Source: Nitriliruptoraceae bacterium
Lineage (GTDB): Bacteria > Actinomycetota > Nitriliruptoria > Nitriliruptorales > Nitriliruptoraceae
Reading direction: 5' to 3'
Assembly: GCA_007134165.1 (NCBI GenBank)
Contig: SLLJ01000219.1
Coordinates: forward strand, 1-6,560
Length of the DNA: 6,560 nt
The notes beneath the pieces were generated by a model. The model was not told the origin of the DNA and did no database searches. It saw nothing but the letters and a program-made list of their open reading frames with translations. Positions 4,834-6,560 of the stretch are shown one piece after another (position 1 is the first letter of the stretch; every line of letters starts with the position of its first letter). Made by a program: the position numbers and the translations under genes.

Positions 4834-5867
4834 CTACCGGTGACGCGACGGCAACCGGACGGTGAAGGTCGTGCCACCACCGAGTTCACTGTCGACGTCG
4901 ATCGAGCCGCCGTGTTGCTCGGCGACGTGACGCACGATCGACAGTCCGAGTCCGGTGCCACCGGTCTGCCGAGATCGGGCGGTGTCCACGCGGTAGAAGC
5001 GCTCGAACACGCGCGGCAGGTCCGAGTCCGAGATCCCGATGCCCGTGTCGGCCACCATCAGCTCGATCAGGCCGCCGCCCAGGGGAGCACACACCGGCGG
5101 GCCGAGCTCGCGCAGGCTCAAGCGCACGCTCCCGCCCGGCAGGTTGTAGCGGATCGCGTTCGCCACCAGGTTCTGCACCAGCAGCCGCAGATCGCTGGCG
5201 ATCCCGGGTACGAGCAGCCGGTCGGGAGCGTCAACCGACAGCTGCACCCTGGCAGCCTCGGCCCGCCCGAACAACGAGGCGGCGACCTGACGCACGAGTT
5301 CGGCGACATCGACCTCGGCTCCGACGGGGGGTGTGCCCTCCTCGAGGCGGCGCAGGTCGAGCAGGTCGTGGACCAGGGCGACCAGCCGCTCAGCCTCGTT
5401 GCTGAGCCGGGCCACCAACGCCGGGACGCGCTCGGGTTGGTCGTGTACCACCACGCCGAGCGCGTCCGCCAGGCTCTGGATCCCGGTCACCGGGGTCTTG
5501 AGCTCATGGGAGGCGTTGGCCACGAAGTCGCGGCGCAGCTCCTCGATACGCCGCTCCTCGGTCCGGTCCGAGAGCAGCAGCAGCAGTTCATCGCGGACCA
5601 GTGACAGGCTGGCCCGCAGATGCCGCTCGCCGAGCAGCACCTCGACGGTGGTCGGCCGCTCGGTGCGCCACACCTCGGCGACCGCGTGGGCGAGCTCGGC
5701 GTTGATCAGCGTGTCCGCCGCCAGCCGCGGACGGGCATCCTCGGGCATGCCGAGCAGCCGCCGGGCCGTGGCGTTGACCGCCACCACCTCGCCGTCCTCG
5801 GTCAGCAGCGCCGCGCCCTGCGCGATGGACTCGACCAGCTCATGGCGGCGCGAGCGTCGCCGTGAGC

Positions 5868-5871
<4 letters not shown>
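4834..5871 (-). CDS. Soluble PAS-containing sensor histidine kinase (SenX3/PhoR type)
   Basis: A 345-residue histidine kinase that autophosphorylates and passes phosphate to the regulator encoded just before it. A PAS-like domain fills about 10-105. The dimerisation/phosphoacceptor H-box FVANASHELKTPVTGIQSL has His122. The ATPase domain shows the N-box LVQNLVANAIRYN (231-243), D-box VADTGIGIS with Asp275, F-box VFERFYRVD and G-box TGGTGLGLSIV (303-313). All catalytic motifs are intact. The H-box and PAS arrangement resemble mycobacterial SenX3 and PhoR, which respond to phosphate status. Unlike those kinases, no transmembrane helix precedes the PAS domain: the protein starts with a short basic stretch (SSRRRSRRH), so it is predicted cytoplasmic. 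GTG 5871 overlaps the regulator's TGA by 4 bases (GTGA), which implies translational coupling and fixes the start well. The stop is TAG. Confidence 0.93.
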
Positions 5872-6557
<686 letters not shown>

Positions 6558-6560
6558 GCC

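Noticed and set aside
3711..4961. 416-codon reverse open frame antisense to the rhodopsin
   Set aside because: It is an Asp/Glu/His/Arg-rich low-complexity shadow of the rhodopsin and crosses the hairpin terminator, with no recognisable domain.
4498..5604. Forward 368-codon open frame over the rhodopsin end and kinase
   Set aside because: It spans the terminator and is antisense to clear kinase motifs; it shows no domain of its own.

Overview
The window is high-GC DNA with strong G/C preference at third codon positions and frequent GTG starts. The closest recognisable relatives of its genes point to an actinobacterium: a RegX3-like response regulator with a SenX3-like kinase, a DUF389 membrane protein, and an uncharacterised protein that looks actinobacterial. 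The sodium-pump rhodopsin suggests a lit, sodium-rich and possibly haloalkaline aquatic habitat. A deep-branching lineage such as Nitriliruptoria would fit, but that is inference and not visible in the DNA.

Layout, left to right. (1) Bases 1-48 are the last codons of a forward gene ending in a histidine-rich tail. (2) A forward maltose/galactoside-type hexapeptide acetyltransferase (118-726) converges on (3) a reverse TMEM175-family (DUF1211) potassium-channel subunit (785-1399), with a candidate shared hairpin terminator between them. (4) A divergent intergenic region (1400-1615) holding several inverted repeats leads into a forward DUF389 seven-helix membrane protein (1616-2632). (5) This converges, with only 21 bases between stops, on a reverse gene of unknown function (2654-3484). 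(6) A 352-base divergent intergenic region (3485-3836), with a palindrome and a long bipartite hairpin, precedes (7) a forward microbial rhodopsin (3837-4679) carrying the complete Asn-Asp-Gln (NDQ) motif of light-driven Na+ pumps. (8) A strong GC-rich hairpin (4760-4792) separates it from (9) a reverse two-component operon: a RegX3/PhoB-type response regulator (from 6557) whose stop overlaps the GTG start of a soluble PAS-containing SenX3/PhoR-type histidine kinase by 4 bases.

The rhodopsin is the highlight. By eye it aligns almost without gaps to the Krokinobacter Na+ pump KR2 and has the same length (280 residues). It conserves the retinal lysine, both counterion-region aspartates, the NDQ triad and the exit-side arginine. 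It departs from KR2 at several functionally studied positions: the helix F proline of the Trp-x-x-Tyr-Pro motif is Ile, the helix E glycine used for carotenoid-antenna access is Trp, the ion-uptake Asn61 equivalent is Thr, and the inter-protomer Na+ site residues are lost. A Na+ pump, a predicted K+ channel and a second uncharacterised membrane protein lie within about 3.3 kb, a loose ion-handling theme. They are in separate transcription units, so no operon links them. No retinal or carotenoid biosynthesis gene is visible in the window. No tRNA, rRNA, CRISPR array, insertion sequence or attachment site was seen.
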